A DNA stretch of 64,000 nt from Brevibacterium sp. S22 (GCF_004745485.1 NZ_RHFG01000001.1:186001-250000); one strand, 5' to 3'. Numbered from the stretch's first letter, positions 16,493 to 24,756 are shown. Numbers and translations: made by a program. Notes: generated by a model from the sequence alone, not told the origin.

Positions 16493-17791
16493 TCAGCGAA
16501 AGCGTTCGGACAGGTAGGCTTCTGCGATGCTCAGATGCCCTTGGCTGCCGATTGAGTTCTTCGCCTTCTGTGTGTAGGCATGATTGGCGAGAGGAACCTG
16601 CACTGTCTGGACGTCGACTCCACGGCTTCGGGCCGATTCAGCCCATGCCAGTTGGTCGCTCGGTGTGATGACGTCATCGCGCATGGCAGTCATCATGAGC
16701 ACCGGTGGCGCGGGTTCTTCCAAATGCGTGACGGAATCGGCCGCGGCGTAGCGTTCCGGGTATTCCTTCGGTGTGCCGCCCGTATAACTGGTCGCAAACA
16801 GTCTGGTTCCTGTTCCCGCACCAGGCCCGGTGGGAGCGTTCTCGTAGAGGCCGGTCACATCGAACGCCGGGTAGTCGGCAATGACCGCCGCCGGAACCGG
16901 AACCTTGCCACCACATGACGACTCGGCGGCGCCTTGCGCTGCGGCACCGGCGGTGTTGGCGACCATGTTGCTGCCCGAACTCTCGCCCCAGAACGCAAGG
17001 CGATCGGTATCTGCACCGATCGTGTCTGCGTGGGTCTGAATCCAGCTTGCCGCACAGGCGACCTGCGACGGTGCGCTCTGCCAGGTTGCGTTATCCAGGG
17101 TGGCGAGTTCGTATTCGACCGATACGACCAGGTAGCCGTGATCAGCGAGTTCACGGAGTTCTGAACTCGCTGCGTTCGGTTCGCCTGCGATCCAACCGCC
17201 TCCGTGGACGTACATGATCGTCGGGGCCGGACCCTTCTCTCCCTTCGGCTCGTAGATCGAAACGGAAAGATCGTCACCGGAGGTGGACTTGTCGTACACC
17301 TCTTGGCGGTCAGGTGACGCAGAGTCGATCGCCGAGAGCCCGAACGTGGCAGTGAACAGGTTCACCGAGCCACCGGCCGAGGTGATGGCGACGAGGAGCA
17401 CAATGACGACCGCCAGATTCGCGATCGTGCTCACCACTCCGAATCCTGTCATTGCAGCTCCGGTCCATCGACGGCCTCGGCGCAGCCAGACGATTCCGAA
17501 CCCAAGCACAATCGCTCCGACCACAGTTGCCATCGGCGCAATCGTCGGCGCAAACCGGGCCGCAGCGGAACTGACCGGGCCAAGCCCGGGAATGAGCGAT
17601 GCCAGGCCGTTGACTACAGCGATCGCACCGAACACGAGCGCGAGGAGGACGCCCGTTGCCCGAACTGTCTTGGTGACGCGTTGGGGCACCGCGGGCTGTG
17701 ACGAACGCTTGCTGGCTGTCACCTTCGGTCCTCGCTTTCCGACCTGTCGGGTTGAGATTCCCGCTGCAGCAGATCTCATCGTGGCGGTCAC
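16493..17791 (-). CDS. Membrane-anchored alpha/beta hydrolase (esterase/lipase, HSL/BD-FAE-like)
   Basis: In this 432-residue protein, residues 45-160 contain four hydrophobic segments (for example VLLALVFGAIAVVNGLASLI and IANLAVVIVLLVAITSAGG), so the enzyme is membrane-tethered. The C-terminal domain has the oxyanion motif YVHGGGWIAG, nucleophile FWGESSGSNM (G-E-S-S-G), MTAMRDDVITPSDQ (Asp) and PLANHAYT (His). This is a carboxylesterase of the hormone-sensitive-lipase type acting at the membrane. It is a stand-alone gene. Confidence 0.85.
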   Translation of the reverse strand: MTATMRSAAAGISTRQVGKRGPKVTASKRSSQPAVPQRVTKTVRATGVLLALVFGAIAVVNGLASLIPGLGPVSSAAARFAPTIAPMATVVGAIVLGFGIVWLRRGRRWTGAAMTGFGVVSTIANLAVVIVLLVAITSAGGSVNLFTATFGLSAIDSASPDRQEVYDKSTSGDDLSVSIYEPKGEKGPAPTIMYVHGGGWIAGEPNAASSELRELADHGYLVVSVEYELATLDNATWQSAPSQVACAASWIQTHADTIGADTDRLAFWGESSGSNMVANTAGAAAQGAAESSCGGKVPVPAAVIADYPAFDVTGLYENAPTGPGAGTGTRLFATSYTGGTPKEYPERYAAADSVTHLEEPAPPVLMMTAMRDDVITPSDQLAWAESARSRGVDVQTVQVPLANHAYTQKAKNSIGSQGHLSIAEAYLSERFR

Positions 17792-17929
17792 CTCCTGACG
17801 CCAGGGGCCACTTTAACGCAGTCCGATTCTCACAACCCAGATGAATCGGCCTGCGCCCACGGCCGTGGGAGGGCAGCCGAGGTCAGCAGAGAATCCCTGC
17901 ACTGAGTCAGCCTCATCGAAGTCGCGAGG

Positions 17930-18291
17930 CTAGTCGGGCACGCTGGACGATCGGCAGATCCCACCGAGCTGGAATGCTGTTCGGCGGTCATTGTCGGCTC
18001 GAGGCGGTCGGCCCCCGTGTTTGAGGACGAGAGCATTGTCGCGGGCAAGTGATTGGAAGTCTTCTGCTGTGAAGTCGGGGACCAATACGCCGGCGGCGTG
18101 CCCCTGAGCGACAAGGCTGTCGTGGAATTCCGTTCCGGTTTGGCACAGGGCCAGCAACTGCTCGGAGCCGCGATACTCCTGGAGGAGAACCCCTGCCGGA
18201 CGCGGACTCCTTGATCGGCCAAATGGGTCGCACGCGAGGGATCGCGGACACTGACGCCGATCTGCCCAGGCGGAATCCGCTTCAGAAGATG
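17930..18291 (-). pseudogene. Remnant of an NmrA-type NAD(P)-binding protein, N-terminal part
   Basis: Minus-strand residues HLLKRIPPGQIGVSVRDPSR and THLADQGVRVRQG (18291-18190) match the first helix and second strand of NmrA-like quinone-oxidoreductase/SDR proteins. At 18190 the frame shifts and continues LLQEYRGSEQLLALCQTG. The Gly-rich loop before HLLKR is missing. The rest of the frame to 17930 (VPDFTAEDFQSLARDNALVL) looks coding but is unassigned. This is a decayed gene. Confidence 0.45.
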
Positions 18292-18294
18292 GTC

Positions 18295-18453
18295 GAACCA
18301 TTTGAGGGCCCGATCGACCTGACGCTGCCCGAGCCGGTCACCCTCGCGGACTTCGCCGCTTCCGCGTCCGAAATCGGCGGACGCCGAATCGAGCGCGTCG
18401 TCGTGGACGACGAAAAATGGGTGGCCGATGCCGACACGGTCACCGTCCACTAG
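18295..18453 (+). pseudogene. Remnant of an NmrA-like protein C-terminus on the opposite strand
   Basis: The plus-strand frame reads EPFEGPIDLTLPEPVTLADF then EIGGRRIERVVVDDEKWVAD and stops at TAG 18451-18453, inside ychF-like repeat A. The LTLADFA...G+.+..V.VDDE.W pattern is typical of the C-terminal part of NmrA-family proteins. It abuts, head to head, the minus-strand N-terminal fragment at 18291, so an inversion or two separate remnants are implied. Confidence 0.4.
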
Positions 18454-18474
18454 ACGTCGAATCTGAGTTTCACC
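18450..18474 (-). repeat. ychF-3'-end-like repeat, copy A (island edge)
   Basis: CTAGACGTCGAATCTGAGTT, then TCACC, is a diverged version of the last bases of ychF and close to copy C at 25058 (shared AATCTGAGTT). On the minus strand it encodes K-L-R-F-D-V-stop. It is the copy most distant from ychF and marks the inner edge of the ordinary chromosome on this side. Confidence 0.55.
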
Positions 18475-19099
18475 CATGAGACGTCCGACGAGGGTGCCGC
18501 TTCAACGTCGGAGTGAAATCCCATCGCTTCCAGCTCTCGAGCCCTGACGCATTCGGCCAGGGCCGGAGTCAGACGTGGCCTCGCTGCCTCGACTAGGTCG
18601 GCGGCAGTTGAGGCTACAGGACTCATCGCCTCGCGGATGCCGCGATCTGCAACCCCAGAGAGCACGGCCCCTGCACCGAGGTGGTCTTCAAGCGAGGGGC
18701 GCGGCGAGTCGTCGGCCTGCCACCACCCACCAGCTGCCATACCTGCCACCGATCCCGCACGCGCTGTTCGATCCGCGCCTTGACGTGGAGACCAAGCGAA
18801 GACTAGCCGTACGGCTATTCGAAAACCCACTCGCCGGAACCATCGAGTTCTCTCGGTTGAACATCGGCCGGAACTCGGTCAGATCAGCTGACGCGGGATC
18901 CTGACGGGCGACGACATCGATCGTGCGAGGCGTCATCAGTTGATCTTCCACCGCGGCTCGACTAGCCCGACTCCGGTGCTCCTCAAACATGCCACAGCAG
19001 AGCGTCTGCCGCACAGCGGCGTCGGCGGCCTTTGCCGAGGGAGCGCTGACGAACTGACGATCTCGTGGGTCGAGGGAACCGCCTCGGCGCTGCCCTCGG
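18475..19099. other. Degenerate region without a supportable gene
   Basis: Short minus-strand frames (18450-18830 and 18688-19014) overlap but show no recognisable family; one ends in DVSWVKLRFDV at repeat A. Codon bias drifts between frames, so this is likely decayed coding DNA. A 14-base match to the repeat core in inverted orientation at 18496 is probably coincidental. Confidence 0.4.
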
Positions 19100-20047
19100 T
19101 CAAGGCCGGTCGAGCAGCGCCATGCCGAAACCGCCGACGACGGCCCGCACTTCGTCGAGGTAGCGCTGCGCCTGTTCGGTCAGCGGGATCCCGGAATGAT
19201 CGATCCAGCCGATCTCGATGCGTTCCTCGACCTCGAGTGGAATCGCGACAATGGCCGGATCGAGATCGTCGCTGATGATGCCCGTCGAGATGGTGTAGCC
19301 GTCGAGTCCGATCATCAGGTTAAAGATGGTCGCACGGTCAGAAACCCGGATCTCCTGCTTGCTCGACAGAGTGGAGAGAATCTCCTCGGCGAAGGAGAAC
19401 GAGTTGTTCGCACCCTGGTCGAAAGTGAGCCGCGGCAGGGCGGCGAGATCGTCAAGGGTGACGCGGTGGCGGGAGGCAAGCGGGTTCGTACGAGAGATGA
19501 AGATGTGCGGAGAGGCGAGGAAGAGCGGGTGGAACGCAAGCCCGGAATCTCGCAGCAGTTTGTCGATGACCTTCCTGTTGAAATCGTTGCGGTAGAGGAT
19601 GCCGAGCTCACTGCGGAGCGTGCGAACGTCTTCGATGATGTCCCAGGTACGCGTCTCTCGCAGTGAGAACTCATACTCGGCAGCATCGCTGGCCTTGACC
19701 ATCCGAACGAAAGCATCGACGACGAACGAGTAGTGCTGTGCCGAGACTCCGAGCAGACGCCGTGACGGTGGGCGCCCTAGGTAGTGCTGCTCGAGAAGTT
19801 CCACCTGTTCGACGACCTGCCGAGCATAGCCGAGGAACTCCACACCGTCGTCAGTCAAAGTCACCCCGCGGGCGGATCGGACGAGCAGAGCTCGATCCAC
19901 ACGGGTCTCCAGGTCCTTCATCGCGGCAGACATGGTCGGCTGAGAGACATAGAGGAGATCGGCGGCGGCGGTGATCGACCCCTCCGACGCGACCTGGATG
20001 AAGTACTGGAGTTGCAGCAGCGTGATGTTCTTCAGACCTCGAGGCAT
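19100..20047 (-). CDS. LysR-family transcriptional regulator of mesX/mesD
   Basis: This 315-residue protein has an N-terminal winged HTH: LQYFIQVASEGSITAAADLL, YVSQPTMSAAMKDLETRVDR and LLVRSARGVTLTDDG. The effector domain is of the usual LysR length. It is divergent from mesX, the standard arrangement for a LysR activator and its target operon. By analogy with MetR it may sense homocysteine or methionine status; that is inference. Confidence 0.88.
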   Translation of the reverse strand: MPRGLKNITLLQLQYFIQVASEGSITAAADLLYVSQPTMSAAMKDLETRVDRALLVRSARGVTLTDDGVEFLGYARQVVEQVELLEQHYLGRPPSRRLLGVSAQHYSFVVDAFVRMVKASDAAEYEFSLRETRTWDIIEDVRTLRSELGILYRNDFNRKVIDKLLRDSGLAFHPLFLASPHIFISRTNPLASRHRVTLDDLAALPRLTFDQGANNSFSFAEEILSTLSSKQEIRVSDRATIFNLMIGLDGYTISTGIISDDLDPAIVAIPLEVEERIEIGWIDHSGIPLTEQAQRYLDEVRAVVGGFGMALLDRP

Positions 20048-20055
20048 AGATCTAG

Positions 20056-20071
20056 GCTATAGGAATCCATA
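20056..20071. promoter_or_regulatory. Possible LysR box between LysR gene and mesX
   Basis: CTATAGGAATCCATAG is an interrupted dyad (CTAT...ATAG) that contains a T-N11-A arrangement. It lies 9 bp before the LysR start and about 100 bp upstream of mesX. Only weak support. Confidence 0.3.
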
Positions 20072-20170
20072 GTTCGCCCGAGTTACCCGATGACTACCGG
20101 GGACGGGCAGGATGGATCACAGACATGCAAACGACCGCAACAGGCCGAACACCCACCGAATTGGACGTCC

Positions 20171-21163
20171 ATGACACCTGAGTTCTCATTCAGCATCACC
20201 ACGACGCGATTCGACGAGGACTACTCGCCGTCGGAGAGCACCCGAGCGACGACGAACTTTGCCAACCTCGCCAGAGGCAAGGACCGTCAGCAGAACCTCC
20301 GCACTGCTCTGAGCATCATCAATCGCCGCTTCAACGAACTCGCGTCCTGGGACAATCACGACCGGGATCGATACGTCCTCGAACTCGACATCGTCTCCGG
20401 AGGGCTTCACCTCACCTCGGGCGGCCGGGAACAGGAGTTCCCCCTGCTCGAAATCCTGGATATCCAGATCATCGACAGACTGACTGGAAAACGTCACCCC
20501 GGAATCGTGGGGAACAATTTTTCGTCTTTCGTCCGCGATTTCGATTTCAGCGTGCGGCTGCCGGCTGCCAATGAGGCCGCAACCGAGTTCACGGTCCCCG
20601 ATGACTTCGGTGATCTGCATGGCAAACTATTCCAACACTTCCTCGATTCTGCCGCCTATCGAGAACGGTTCCAGACGGCACCCGTGATCTGCATCAGCGT
20701 GTCCACAAGCAAGTCGTATCGTCGCACCGAGCATCACCACCCGATTCTCGGGTTCGAATACCAGCAGGACGATTATTCACTGACCGATGACTACTTCGCG
20801 AAGATGGGACTCCAGGTGAGGTATTTCATGCCGCCGGGCAGCGTCGCACCGCTGGCCTTCTATCATCGCGGCGACCTCCTCGGCGACTATTCCGATCTGG
20901 CGCTCATCGGCACGATCAGCACGATGGAGACTTTCCAGAAGATCTATCGGCCCGAGATCTACAACGCGAATACCGCCGCCGGAGAGATCTACCGGCCGAC
21001 GCTGGACCGGCACGACTTCTCGGAGATGCCCGTCACATATGATCGCGTCGAACGCAACCAGCTCGGCATCAGACAGGGAAAGTTCACGGAGAAGTTCTTC
21101 GTCAACCCGCACCGAGAGATGCTCGAGCAGTGGGCTTCCGACCGACCCGTCCCAGTCGCATGA
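20171..21163 (+). CDS. mesX: MesX (DUF1852), partner of folate-independent methionine synthase
   Basis: This 330-residue DUF1852 protein contains LNIARGKD-like NFANLARGKDRQQNLRTAL, GFEYQQDDYSLTDDYFAKMG, YFMPPGSVAPLAFYHRGDL and DRVERNQLGIRQGKF. DUF1852 proteins occur next to core-MetE-like methionine synthases and are needed for MesD function (established for Acinetobacter-type MesD/MesX). The start ATG 20171 is chosen over 20090 because homology begins at once with TPEFSFSITTTRFDEDY; the upstream frame is low-complexity. The gap to mesD is 17 nt, so they form one operon. Confidence 0.85.
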   Translation: MTPEFSFSITTTRFDEDYSPSESTRATTNFANLARGKDRQQNLRTALSIINRRFNELASWDNHDRDRYVLELDIVSGGLHLTSGGREQEFPLLEILDIQIIDRLTGKRHPGIVGNNFSSFVRDFDFSVRLPAANEAATEFTVPDDFGDLHGKLFQHFLDSAAYRERFQTAPVICISVSTSKSYRRTEHHHPILGFEYQQDDYSLTDDYFAKMGLQVRYFMPPGSVAPLAFYHRGDLLGDYSDLALIGTISTMETFQKIYRPEIYNANTAAGEIYRPTLDRHDFSEMPVTYDRVERNQLGIRQGKFTEKFFVNPHREMLEQWASDRPVPVA

Positions 21164-21180
21164 CCGCAGGAGAAGAAACG

Positions 21181-22215
21181 ATGACGCAGCCGCTGTTGCC
21201 CACCTCAATCGTCGGCAGTCTGCCGAAGCCGTCCTGGCTCGCGCAGCCCGAAACCCTCTGGTCCCCCTGGAGCCTGCAGGGCGATGCCTTGGTCGAGGGC
21301 AAGCGCGATGCCCTGCGCATCTCAACTCATGAGCAGTCCAACCGCGGCATCGACATCGTCAGCGACGGAGAGCAGACCCGCCAACATTTCGTGACGACGT
21401 TCATCGAGCATCTCAGCGGAGTCGATTTCGAGAAGCGCAAGACGGTTCGGATCCGCGATCGCTACGACGCAAGCGTGCCCACAGTCTTCAGCGCCGTGAG
21501 CCGTGAGAAACCGGTCTTCGTCGACGATGCGAAGTTCCTCCGCCAGCAGACCGATCAGCCGATCAAGTGGGCGCTGCCGGGTCCGATGACGATGATCGAC
21601 ACACTTTATGACGACCACTACAAGAGCCGCGAGAAGCTGGCCTGGGAATTCGCCACGGTCCTCAATCAGGAGGCAAAGGACCTGGAGGCGGCGGGAGTGG
21701 ATATCATCCAGTTCGACGAGCCCGCATTCAATGTCTTCTTCGAGGAGATGAAGGACTGGGGAGTCGCCGCGCTCGAACGAGCCGCGGAAGGTCTGCGGGC
21801 CGAGACCGCAGTGCATATCTGCTACGGCTATGGGATCAAGGCGAACAACGACTGGAAAACGACCCTCGGGTCCGAGTGGCGCCAGTACGAGGAATCCTTC
21901 CCCCTCCTACAGCGCTCGAGCCTCGACATCGTCTCGCTCGAATGCCACAACTCCCATGTCCCGATGGACCTCATCGAACTGATCCGCGGCAAGAAGGTCA
22001 TGCTCGGCGCCATCGACGTGGCAAATGAGACCATCGAGACACCGGAGGAGGTCGCCGCCACTTTGCGCAAGGCACTGAATTTCGCCGACGCGGACAAGCT
22101 CATTCCAAGCACGAACTGCGGCATGGCCCCCTTCGCGCGCGACGTCTCCCTCGAGAAGATGAGCGCCTTGAGTGCGGGAACAGCGATCGTCCGCGAGGAA
22201 CTGTCAAGGGGCTGA
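21181..22215 (+). CDS. mesD: MesD, folate-independent core methionine synthase
   Basis: This 344-residue protein corresponds to the C-terminal (catalytic) domain of MetE only. Zinc/homocysteine ligands are visible as His212 and Cys214 (VHICYGYG), Glu254 (DIVSLECHN) and Cys313 (STNCGMAPF). The folate-binding N-terminal domain of MetE is absent, so methyl-tetrahydrofolate use is unlikely. In MesD enzymes the methyl donor is not firmly known and activity requires MesX and oxygen. GGAGAAGAAACG precedes ATG 21181. Confidence 0.88.
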   Translation: MTQPLLPTSIVGSLPKPSWLAQPETLWSPWSLQGDALVEGKRDALRISTHEQSNRGIDIVSDGEQTRQHFVTTFIEHLSGVDFEKRKTVRIRDRYDASVPTVFSAVSREKPVFVDDAKFLRQQTDQPIKWALPGPMTMIDTLYDDHYKSREKLAWEFATVLNQEAKDLEAAGVDIIQFDEPAFNVFFEEMKDWGVAALERAAEGLRAETAVHICYGYGIKANNDWKTTLGSEWRQYEESFPLLQRSSLDIVSLECHNSHVPMDLIELIRGKKVMLGAIDVANETIETPEEVAATLRKALNFADADKLIPSTNCGMAPFARDVSLEKMSALSAGTAIVREELSRG

Positions 22216-22387
22216 TCGCCGCCGCACTCCATCCGCACATGTCCCCAGCCGTCGGGCCTCTCCGCGACTATTCTGGCGTTCTGAGCCTAGGAAGTGCAGG
22301 ACAGCTCAAGCTGTCGTTGCCACAGTGCCCCAGCCTCTGCCGCGGACGCCGGGCAGAACGGAGAGCGCCCGCCTATTAACGCTTGCC

Positions 22388-22406
22388 TCAGACGTTGAAG
22401 CGGAAC
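22388..22406 (-). repeat. ychF-3'-end-like repeat, copy F
   Basis: TCAGACGTTGAAGCGGAAC is identical to the native ychF end over ACGTTGAAGCGGAAC. On the minus strand it encodes F-R-F-N-V-stop. It lies 173 bp after the mesD stop and, with copy B, brackets a decayed higA fragment. Confidence 0.7.
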
Positions 22407-22507
22407 CTTCGGCAGACCGGATTCCACGACGAGTCGAACGGCTGCGCGATTACGAGAGGTGTGATCGCAGAGATCCTGTCGCGCAGCACCCGACGCTCAC
22501 GACGCAG

Positions 22508-22568
22508 CTAGTCGAAGCATCGCGGCGGCACTCCGATCGACGCGGCGAGCTTGTTCTGCGTGATCAAT
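22508..22568 (-). pseudogene. Decayed higA fragment
   Basis: The minus strand encodes LITQNKLAASIGVPPRCFD followed by a stop. The intact HigA at 24454-24756 has GITQNKLAVSIGVPPRRINE at its helix-turn-helix. Only this HTH segment is left, between repeats F and B. It shows that another HigBA-type cassette once sat here. Confidence 0.7.
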
Positions 22569-22665
22569 GCGTTTGTCGTAACTGCTCATGCCAGATCCAC
22601 TCGGTCTTATTATCGCCTAGTGATCTGATATCGAACCCAGCGCATGACGGAGTCAGTCAGCAACG

Positions 22666-22856
22666 CTAGACGTCGAACCGGAACTCCACGACGTCGCCGT
22701 CGACCATGCTGTAGTCCTACTAGAAGTCGGTATGGATGACTCCGGCCACCTCGGGGGCGGTGGCACCCTTCGGAATCGTCCACGCACGGGATTCCTTGGG
22801 CCCGGCCGTCAGGCAGGTATGCCTACCGAGGTTGTCGAAGCCGATGCGGGCGAAAA
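22666..22856 (-). pseudogene. Decayed copy of the ychF 3' end (repeat copy B)
   Basis: The minus strand reads [20 protein letters not shown] then [21 protein letters not shown]-stop, and after a gap [16 protein letters not shown]-stop. The native ychF has [31 protein letters not shown] and [16 protein letters not shown]. Roughly 96 bp between IHTDF and DYSMV are deleted, and a stop follows F. Divergence of the rest argues for a copy brought in from another strain rather than a recent duplication. Confidence 0.85.
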
Positions 22857-22876
22857 ACTGCACCCAAATTCGTCGA

Positions 22877-23326
22877 CTACCCGTCGCGACGCACGTACTC
22901 GGCACAGACATCGACGATCCGAACGGCCGCGGTGATCGCTTCAGCCACGTCTTGGTTCGTCGCTGTCGGTCGATCGTCGTCGGGATACTCAGTCGCGTTG
23001 CGCACTTGACGCATCCACTCAAACTCGTCCAAGGCACTGTCGTTGACGAAGCCCGCTGCCGCGATCCCGGTGTTGCGATGAGCTCCGCCCACGGGTCGGA
23101 CACGGAACCCTTCGGTGGCAAGAACCGCGACGAGCGCTTTGCGCGCACCATCGTACGCCGCTGTGAACGCCATCGCGTGATCGTCGGTATCAGCAAGCAG
23201 CTCTGCCGTACGGATATGGCGTTCTGCGGTCACGACCACAGCCAGCGCATGCTCGCGATTCCGCTCCACACGCTCCAGTCTTCGGTTCACGAGCATCTGA
23301 TTGACGATCTCAGGCAAGGATCTCAC
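22877..23326 (-). CDS. HEPN-domain toxin
   Basis: This 149-residue all-helical protein contains [40 protein letters not shown] and the HEPN active-site-like helix [20 protein letters not shown] (R-N-x3-Y). HEPN proteins are RNases or RNA-binding proteins and pair with MNT nucleotidyltransferases, which neutralise them by AMPylation in characterised type VII systems. The start overlaps the MNT stop by 17 bp. Its stop lies 20 bp from the ychF-like remnant B. Confidence 0.85.
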   Translation of the reverse strand: MRSLPEIVNQMLVNRRLERVERNREHALAVVVTAERHIRTAELLADTDDHAMAFTAAYDGARKALVAVLATEGFRVRPVGGAHRNTGIAAAGFVNDSALDEFEWMRQVRNATEYPDDDRPTATNQDVAEAITAAVRIVDVCAEYVRRDG

Positions 23327-23903
23327 CGGACCTCACATCGACTAAGGGGCGTGACCGAATCGTCGAGACGAACGGCGACGGGCCCTCAGAGTTCCAGTCA
23401 ACCGGTGCGATACGCGTGATGTTCACGGGCAAGTCGAGCTTGTCACCTGCTTCGGCCGCAATCCCCGAGAGCGTCCTCCGCGGCGTCTCCCCCACGACGA
23501 GGACGTCTAAGTCGTTGGGAAACTCACCGCTTTCCCCGGACCGGCGCGCGGCCCAAGATCCGTAGATCAGCAGCTCCTCCACCCCGTCGATCCCGTCGAA
23601 GAGCTCACGCAAGATCGGCACCGGCCCGTAGGTCGCCGCGATCAGATCTCGCATCAGAGCGAACAATGGGTGGTCGGCATTCGCACTCACGAGACGGTTT
23701 CGCCCCTCATACCGGTCACGAAGCACGGCGGAGTCGACCAGTCGCCCCACTTCGCGGTGCACGACCGGGCCGCTCGTGTCCGTGCGCCGCCCAAGCTCTG
23801 CCAGCGTAAACTCCCGCTCAGGGTGCCCGAGAGTCTCGGCCAGAATCGCCCCAACGGCATCCGAGCGCACGAAAGGCGTCAGCTGCGGTGCGATATTCTT
23901 CAT
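23310..23903 (-). CDS. Winged-HTH fused MNT nucleotidyltransferase (antitoxin of HEPN)
   Basis: In this 197-residue protein, residues 10-80 form a winged helix (LAETLGHPEREFTLAELGRR, GPVVHREVGRLVDSAVLRDR). The C-terminal part is a minimal nucleotidyltransferase with LLIYGSWAARRS and EFPNDLDVLVVGE, giving the G-S and D-x-D catalytic residues. The fused HTH suggests it also represses its own promoter; a perfect 12-bp palindrome lies 7 bp upstream of ATG 23903. It is translationally overlapped with the HEPN gene. Confidence 0.85.
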   Translation of the reverse strand: MKNIAPQLTPFVRSDAVGAILAETLGHPEREFTLAELGRRTDTSGPVVHREVGRLVDSAVLRDRYEGRNRLVSANADHPLFALMRDLIAATYGPVPILRELFDGIDGVEELLIYGSWAARRSGESGEFPNDLDVLVVGETPRRTLSGIAAEAGDKLDLPVNITRIAPVDWNSEGPSPFVSTIRSRPLVDVRSGEILA

Positions 23904-23910
23904 AGAACAC

Positions 23911-23922
23911 GAAGATATCTTC
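23911..23922. promoter_or_regulatory. Palindromic operator candidate of the MNT/HEPN operon
   Basis: GAAGATATCTTC is a perfect 12-bp palindrome immediately upstream of the MNT start. The MNT protein carries an N-terminal winged helix, so autoregulation is plausible. Confidence 0.5.
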
Positions 23923-23952
23923 CACTTATAGGAAGAGTCAAAAGTGTGGGCA

Positions 23953-23985
23953 TCACTCGATGAACCGGAACTCCACCGAGTTCCG
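23953..23985 (-). repeat. ychF-3'-end-like repeat, copy G
   Basis: TCACTCGATGAACCGGAACT continuing CCACCGAGTTCCG matches copy D (42183) at nearly every position from TGAACCGG on, and native ychF over GGAACTCCACC. The minus-strand translation is N-S-V-E-F-R-F-I-E-stop. It lies between the MNT/HEPN unit and the HigBA unit, 50 bp upstream of the MNT start. Confidence 0.8.
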
Positions 23986-23998
23986 GCACGGACGACCA

Positions 23999-24457
23999 TC
24001 ACGGACCGACTCGGATGGCATCGCCCCACACCTCTACCCCGCGCTCCACATATTCAGCCACCGCTCGCCAGTGATCGCCGTGGCCGTTCAGAAACGTGGT
24101 CCCCCAAGGTTCCGCTCCGTCGCGATGAGCATCTCGAAGCATCTCGTACATCGCCCAGGTTCGTTGCGCCAACACGTCAGGAATAACGCTGAGCAGCTCC
24201 GCCTCCGCGCGGTACCCGTCAACAAAGGCGCCGAGTGACTGCCCTGCCACGTTGGGATCAACAGACATGTCGTTGAGCGTGAAGGCCTGCGCGGAGTACG
24301 CCAGGTCCCACAACCGGGTACCCGCAGCCGCACCATCCCAGTCGATAAATACCCAGCGCTCACCCAGCAGAAGGTTCCAGGGCGTGAGATCTCCATGACC
24401 TTCCGCCAGCGGTTCTTCCGTCGCCCTGCCCAGCAGATCGGAGTGCTCGCCGTTCAT
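23999..24457 (-). CDS. Phosphotransferase (APH/choline-kinase-like) C-lobe, N-terminally truncated
   Basis: This 152-residue protein has the catalytic loop HGDLTPWN (His21-Asn28) and metal-binding FIDWDGAA (Asp39), both hallmarks of the aminoglycoside phosphotransferase fold, followed by LWDLAYSAQAF and C-terminal helices. The N-lobe with the ATP-binding Lys is missing. Its ATG overlaps the higA stop (ATGA), so it is translated with HigBA. It could be a relic, or a third component of the module; an isolated C-lobe is unlikely to phosphorylate alone. Confidence 0.7.
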   Translation of the reverse strand: MNGEHSDLLGRATEEPLAEGHGDLTPWNLLLGERWVFIDWDGAAAGTRLWDLAYSAQAFTLNDMSVDPNVAGQSLGAFVDGYRAEAELLSVIPDVLAQRTWAMYEMLRDAHRDGAEPWGTTFLNGHGDHWRAVAEYVERGVEVWGDAIRVGP

Positions 24458-24756
24458 GCCACCTGCAGCGGAACGATCGAAGCGATCTGCTCACCTGCCT
24501 GGTCCTCGGCGCGGTCGAGCTCGTAATGACTCTGCAGGTTGATCCAGAACTCCGCCGACGTACCGAAGTACTTCGCCAGCCGCAGCGCAGTGTCCGCAGT
24601 GATCCCACGCTTGCCGTGCACGATCTCGTTGATCCGCCGAGGTGGGACACCGATGGACACGGCAAGCTTGTTCTGAGTGATCCCGAACCCCTCTATGAAG
24701 TCCTCCATGAGGACCTCCCCAGGGTGGATCGGCTCGATCTTGTCAGTGGCAGTCAA
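24454..24756 (-). CDS. higA: HigA-type antitoxin (XRE HTH)
   Basis: This 100-residue protein begins IEPIHPGEVLMEDFIEGFGI, then TQNKLAVSIGVPPRRINEIV (helix-turn-helix) and LRLAKYFGTSAEFWINLQ, the VapI/HigA signature. It binds its operator and neutralises HigB. It overlaps higB by 14 bp and the phosphotransferase fragment by 4 bp. A diverged HTH fragment of the same family lies at 22508. Confidence 0.92.
   Translation of the reverse strand: MTATDKIEPIHPGEVLMEDFIEGFGITQNKLAVSIGVPPRRINEIVHGKRGITADTALRLAKYFGTSAEFWINLQSHYELDRAEDQAGEQIASIVPLQVA

Noticed and set aside
18496-18509. Inverted 14-base match to the ychF repeat core
   Set aside because: Opposite orientation to all other copies, no extended similarity; probably chance.
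22720-23196. 158-codon minus frame overlapping the HEPN gene
   Set aside because: Only its last ~45 codons are meaningful (ychF remnant); the remainder is a shadow of HEPN.
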